Positions 59,801 through 64,000 of a stretch of 64,000 nucleotides of DNA are shown here, in pieces (within the stretch, counting starts at the first letter, position 1; each line of letters opens with the position of its first letter). Under the pieces are notes generated by a model. The model was given only the letters and a program-made list of their open reading frames with translations. It ran no database searches and had not been told where the DNA came from. Location of the stretch: contig OY727094.1 of assembly GCA_963402885.1 (NCBI GenBank), forward strand, positions 9,240,501 through 9,304,500, given 5' to 3'. Made by a program: the position numbers and the translations under genes. The DNA comes from Antedon bifida (Eukaryota; Echinodermata; Crinoidea; Comatulida; Antedonidae).

Positions 59801-59964
59801 TTTATGACGTCCCCCCGATGAGCGCCCAATATACTTTTTTAAATCACTGTATTTTCGCCTAAATCTTAAATAAAATAAAACCAAACTATACAGTTTGTAG
59901 GAAATGATATTCAAGAATAACTTACTGGTTCTACTTGAATAAAACGAATCTTTAATGTCGACAT
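50801..59964 (-). CDS. SLC6 Na+/Cl- dependent amino-acid (glycine-like) transporter
   Basis: Thirteen exons: 59926-59964, 58977-59289, 57574-57705, 56199-56547, 55806-55938, 55107-55241, 54140-54243, 53543-53667, 53226-53338, 52647-52775, 52221-52436, 51578-51742, 50801-51076. All phases agree and give 742 residues. An acidic Ser-rich N-terminal tail of about 85 residues precedes TM1, which has the signature [16 protein letters not shown]1 has Gly where monoamine transporters have Asp, pointing to an amino-acid substrate. [20 protein letters not shown] (TM6) and [10 protein letters not shown] resemble glycine transporters. The Gln and Ser of IQIFFS and the TM7 Ser fit the chloride site. The long second extracellular loop is in exon 4. 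Twelve membrane helices are accounted for. The protein would move a small amino acid into cells with Na+ and Cl-. Two AATAAA signals (50766-50776, minus) lie just past the stop. Glycine specificity is inference. Confidence 0.92.
51308..51424. mobile_element. MITE copy 4 in SLC6 intron 12
   Basis: aaagctctgtctacactatc at the left and gtttgatagtgtaaacagag at the right are clear terminal inverted repeats. This is one of the best-preserved pairs of ends in the window. Confidence 0.8.
52028..52080 (+). mobile_element. Possible tRNA-derived SINE fragment in SLC6 intron 11
   Basis: ggtgtaggcttcagtctaag followed by gggttcaatgccc resembles A and B boxes of RNA polymerase III promoters. No body or tail could be delimited. 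Confidence 0.3.
57085..57235. mobile_element. End of a DNA-transposon-like element in SLC6 intron 3
   Basis: A perfect hairpin, ctattaaggggacac and gtgtccccttaatag, separated by about 15 bases lies at 57,174-57,222. Diverged partial words (ttagaggacaattctattaa) lie near 57,078. It looks like one terminus of an inverted-repeat element. Confidence 0.45.
58690..58900. repeat. TAGGCCTA-rich cluster in SLC6 intron 2
   Basis: Many aggcctaggcct words within about 200 bases, next to exon 2 of the transporter. Confidence 0.6.
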
Positions 59965-60555
59965 TTTGATTAGCAAAATTGTAAACGATAAATAACCACA
60001 GTATGCTCTACTACGTGCAAACTAACTCGCAGGTCAATTGTTACGTTATTGCAGTTCGTCATCGAAACAAGCGATGTTTGCCATGCGCAGATTGTAATTT
60101 TTGTTTTGTGATTCAGATTTATTATATTCACATTTTTTCAAATGTTTTCGGGTATACAAAATATACAATAACAAAAAAAACACAAAGGCTAATATTGCTT
60201 CTAAAAATATGTCAATAATTTAAAAGTGTAAATAAATTAGCAATAAAGTCTTTAGTTATAGACTTGAGAAAACAATAAAAAAAAAACGTTATTTACAATC
60301 ATATTAAAATGTATCTTTCTAAAGTGATCCCAAATAATGGTGACGTATAAAAAGCAGAACGATTTTCAAAGAAGTTCAGATTGTCATGAACTTAAATATA
60401 CTTATACTATACTTAAATATTCATTTTCAGTATAGTATTTACTACCATGGTCTATCCTCTCCATTTCAAACAATTATGAAAAACGAATAAACGGATGTTC
60501 AGGGCGAAAATGCGTTTCCAAAATAAATGGTGGCATATAAAATGCTGAATGGTCT

Positions 60556-60653
60556 TCAGCTCTGTCTATACACTACAGCATATTTGGGTATATCACTACC
60601 ATTGGCCACATCGCACTTTTTTGTCAAACTAGTTTGATAGTGTAGACATAGTT
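60556..60653. mobile_element. MITE copy 5, internally deleted
   Basis: agctctgtctatacactac at the left, gatagtgtagacatagttt at the right, with cacatcgcacttttttgtca inside. The central cccatatatgg block is missing, so it is shorter than the other copies. Confidence 0.7.
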
Positions 60654-61339
60654 TATTGAGTTGACTTTAGTTTATTTCGAGTTTCGATTTCGATTACAGT
60701 ATGCATTGTTTCAGTGCTAAATTCAAAATTTCATATATCAAATTATCTTTTAAAAGCCGGTATGTGTTTTAGACATTTATTTATTTAACATTTTACATAA
60801 TAAAGAAATGTAACATTGACTTTTGTTCCGATTTATTTTATATTATATTGGACTATGTTTTTTCGAGATCGGAAAGATTTCACGCAATGAGGTTTTTACA
60901 AATGGTGCGTAATTATACCATCTTTGATTTTACTCAACATAGAGGGCGCATTAATAAACTGTTGTTGATTGGTTAGAAGTTTTTCATCGACGTGTCTGGT
61001 TGGTTGTTCGTGCGCGTCTATATATCATTTAGAGAGATTAAGGGGAAAAAAATTAATTTGATTTTGTCGTCTGCGCGCTGCTTGATGATCTAGGCTAGTA
61101 GGAGGCTAGCACAGCCCTTATTTCAATGTTGGAAAAACATGCTTTTTTATCTTAATAGTAAAGCTCACTATATTATCTAGGTATGTACAAATATTATTTT
61201 AATTAATAGTAAATAATAATAATAGTAAATTTCATTTTTATTTATTAAATTCAAACATACAGGAGGGCTGCGGATGATTTTTTTGAAGCATGCATGTGTG
61301 ATGAATTTGTTGGTCGTCGAGAGGAGCGGGTCGAGAGCT

Positions 61340-61700
61340 GCTGCATGCTAGGCTAGCCATCCTGTCTAGCCTCCCTCTCCGTGCCCACCACCAGCCCAGT
61401 ACTAGGGCTAGGGTAAATAGGCCTAGGCTAGGCTAGAAAGGATTAAATACACATTATGTGTATTTATTTAATCAACCCGTCAACTCGATGGCAATAATTA
61501 ATATTCAATAATGCACCAACAACAACATTCAACAACAAGTCGACAATGTATTTTTTTTTAGTTGGCCTACTAGCTAGGCCTGGCACTATCTATGCCTAGC
61601 CTAGATAGGCCTGTTGTAAGGCCTAATTATTAGGCATAGGCCTATGCCTATTTAGTTGTGTTCCAGCCTAGGCCTAGGCTATGCCGGCCCCTAATTAATA
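61340..61700. repeat. TAGGCCTA-rich cluster
   Basis: Repeated taggcctaggcta, ctagcctagataggcct and similar palindromic words. It lies upstream of the weak plus-strand transcription unit. Confidence 0.65.
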
Positions 61701-61762
61701 ATAAGTAGGCTAGGGTATTGAGATTGAGAAATATAATAATTTAATATTATTTTACCCACAGC

Positions 61763-63613
61763 ATGCAGAAGACTTTTAAAATGTCTAAAGACAACATGCA
61801 GTCCCACCACACATCCTTTGTTGATAGCGATGTAAAAAAACAAAATTTGCCCGCACGTCTTCGCACTCAGAGAAGAGTATTGCAATGATAGCATTTCCAG
61901 CTGAAACAATACGGGAAAGACAGGTAACTAAATGATTAAATACTCGTAAATTTAAATAAATTATTATTATTATTTACCAGAATCATATTATTATTATGGC
62001 TGCTGAGAAATGATATTCCTATGTTTGTTTTATTATAATGTCCAAACCATGTCCAAACATACATAACTTAGGCCTACTATTGTACATTATTTATGTATTT
62101 GATGGAATCTCTATTTTTAATAAAAGCAAAATCAAATTTCACTTTACAAATAAAAAATGTTTATTTGTTTACTGTAGTTATCTGTATTGTTGTAGGCTAG
62201 AGAAAAGAGGCTTGTGATATAAGAATGGGGTTTACACCTGTCCACAAATACAGATTTTGATGCTCAGACGGTAGAGGAATTTGTCCTGGATTCAGCCAAG
62301 GTAGGCCTTTGCAAGTGCTTTTGTTACTGCCTGGTTGTTTTTCTTACCATTTTACTCTCAGTCTCGTATAAAGCTTTAAGGGAAGGTTTAGTTCATGTCT
62401 TAAAGTCATCACACCATTTCCTTCTATTCTATCTAGGCCTTCCAGGATCTCTTTGTAATTGGAAGTATTCCCATCAAATATCAAGTGATGAGAGCCATCC
62501 CAACCTCTCCCCAGAATATCTTGCTTTCCACTGCTCTATGTCCATCAACAAGTAATTAATTTTTTTTCAACCACTTATTAGAACTTTTTCCATCCACTAG
62601 TAAGAAAGAAAAGCCTACACAGATTGAATAATTTTATAATGTATTTTGTGTTTTACCTTTTTTATTCCTCTTTTTAATAAATCTATTTATAGCACATGGA
62701 ATTGTTTTCAAGATTCTTGGACAAAAATGATTTAAGGGTATTGATGTTTTTTGTCCAAGAAATAGAACCCCCTGGCTTTGGTGAGTATTTGTGTATATAA
62801 TCAATTTAGTACATAAAGGGTTTGTTTGACAGAATGTGGGAGATTTTTAAAGTGGTGAATGGAAAGAGACAGCGAGAGGCCTCAATTGACTCTTTTATTC
62901 CTATACTAGAGTGAAAACATGGAAAAGAAGTAATAATGTACAGTGGAATCTCCCAAATACTGACCACCTAGTAAATGTGATTTTCTTGCTGAACATATTT
63001 TAGTGAAACCAAATCATGAATTCCATTCCATTGTCAGTCTGGAAGAAAAATTATACTGTATATATGATTGAAAATGTTCATCTGGTTTGTAGTAATAAGT
63101 TATTAGAAATGTTCTTTTTTTCAAACCAACAATTAGTATGTAAACTAACCTTGACAGTATTTTGTAATCTTTGATCCAAACTGTTTGACGATTGTAGTTA
63201 GTGGGAAAGATAGACGGGTTGTGTGGAAATAGTTTAATGATGATTAATTATATTTTGTTTAGACTCTGGGGAGAAGCCTTGGTCTTCCTAAAGGAACCAA
63301 GATGCAAGGTATTATCGTATTACCGTACCCATGCCAACTCGTACCCAACTTGGCTAACCCATACCCAAATAATTGGTCAACTCGTACCCACTTTGGCTAA
63401 CCCGTACCCAAACCAACCCGTACCCATGCCAACCCGTACCCATGCCAACTCGTACCTAAATATTTGGCTTACTCGTACCCAAGTAGTATTTGGCTTACTC
63501 GTACCCATTATTATTATTATAAACTAGTGGTATGCTTTTGCCATATGAATATTTAAATTGTTTTTTTATTTTACAGGTCTCGGTGAAATGTGTGCTAATA
63601 AAAATGACCATTG
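61763..63613 (+). other. Unrecognised, weakly supported plus-strand transcription unit
   Basis: Several exon-like pieces are flanked by splice signals: 61,763-61,925 (acceptor TTTACCCACAG, donor CAGGTAAC), about 62,224-62,300 (WGLHLSTNTDFDAQTVEEF), 62,437-62,551 (AFQDLFVIGSIPIKYQ...) and about 62,696-62,780. A late acceptor at about 63,575 and AATAAA near 63,598 follow. The middle two join in frame; continuing into the next piece stops at 62,730. The first piece does not join cleanly. I recognise no family. It may be a small gene, a pseudogene or a non-coding RNA. Confidence 0.3.
63320..63510. repeat. Irregular repeat of a CTCGTACCCA core
   Basis: About a dozen copies of cgtaccca or a close variant alternate with tggctaac, atgccaac and atttggctta spacers. 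A frame is open through it, giving a Thr/Pro/His-rich peptide, but this follows from the repeat. Confidence 0.75.
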
Positions 63614-63619
63614 ATTTGA

Positions 63620-64000
63620 TTGTAAACTTCGTTTAATTAGGCATATATTTGTTAACATTTATTTAAATGTAGTATTATTATTATTTTTATTCTTATCATC
63701 TAATTATCTTCCCTGATTACATTCAATCAAGTAATTATTATTTCTATTGTATTGGTATATTTAAAATTGGTTGAATTAACAACGCCCTGTTTTAAGCAAA
63801 AAGCCTGCAGGGCTATGGGGTCGAATTACTCGTAGATTTCGTGTTACGTGTTTTTGCTGCCCGTGATTAACCTTTTATTTATAAAAAAACACGCATTTAT
63901 AGGGCGTCAAAGAGACGACTCAGTAATGACGTAAAATCGTTTTCCATATATTTTATTTATTAATAATTTAGTGAAATGATCATATACACGTACTGTAAGG
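63620..64000. other. Right edge of the window
   Basis: AT-rich sequence with nothing recognised. Confidence 0.35.

Larger units (their letters stand above)
59965..61740. other. Region upstream of SLC6, between divergent transcription units
   Basis: Contains a MITE at 60,556-60,653, short AT-rich stretches and, at 61,340-61,690, a dense TAGGCCTA cluster with some CpGs. No TATA box could be assigned with confidence. Nothing coding recognised. Confidence 0.45.

Noticed and set aside
1-64000. CRISPR array, operons, bacterial regulatory elements or phage genes
   Set aside because: The window is clearly nuclear eukaryotic DNA. The tandem repeats lack regular short spacers.

Overview
The window is eukaryotic: every protein-coding gene is split by short GT-AG introns, AT-rich non-coding DNA dominates, and retrotransposons, SINEs, MITEs and minisatellites are abundant. 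The protein families (a long secreted SRCR/EGF/FN3/Ig protein, an SLC6 transporter, an inositol-dehydrogenase-like oxidoreductase), the Tie-like domain order and the dense TAGGCCTA words suggest a marine deuterostome, most likely an echinoderm. This is inference from recall; nothing in the window names a species.

Left half (about 1.2-29.3 kb, minus strand): two tandem paralogues, gene A (14,369 to about 3,415) and gene B (29,138 to about 17,527). They share the same exon plan: signal peptide, SRCR (one exon), SRCR (two exons), EGF, FN3, an unnamed 129-residue domain, an Ig-like domain, four EGF exons, then the same seven-exon FN3-X-Ig-EGFx4 set again, and a last FN3. Nearly every intron is phase 1. 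No transmembrane segment or kinase is visible, so both look secreted. The copies are nearly identical from the middle of exon 8 to beyond the 3' end and clearly diverged 5' of that point, including the SRCR domains. LINE fragments and MITEs tell the two copies apart.

Middle (29.3-37.3 kb): a gene-free stretch of mobile and repeat DNA, with a 683-bp terminal-inverted-repeat element, a 253-bp direct duplication, a 597-bp fold-back element with 210-bp arms and a 10-bp target duplication, a 616-bp inverted-repeat element, and a tRNA-derived SINE inside a small GGGCCC-containing repeat.

37.4-42.1 kb (+): an intact seven-exon Gfo/Idh/MocA-family oxidoreductase of 343 residues resembling inositol 2-dehydrogenase. 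43.4-49.2 kb: a 71-bp minisatellite interrupted by a Ty3/gypsy-type LTR retrotransposon (minus) with identical 209-bp LTRs, gag, protease, RT and RNase H but no integrase. 49.5-50.15 kb: seven copies of a 97-bp repeat.

50.8-59.96 kb (-): a complete 13-exon SLC6 Na+/Cl- dependent transporter of the amino-acid (glycine-like) type. 61.7-63.6 kb (+): a weakly supported, unrecognised transcription unit pointing away from it. The genes show no sign of acting in one pathway; the strongest biological signal is the duplicated modular receptor-like pair and its homogenised and diverged parts.
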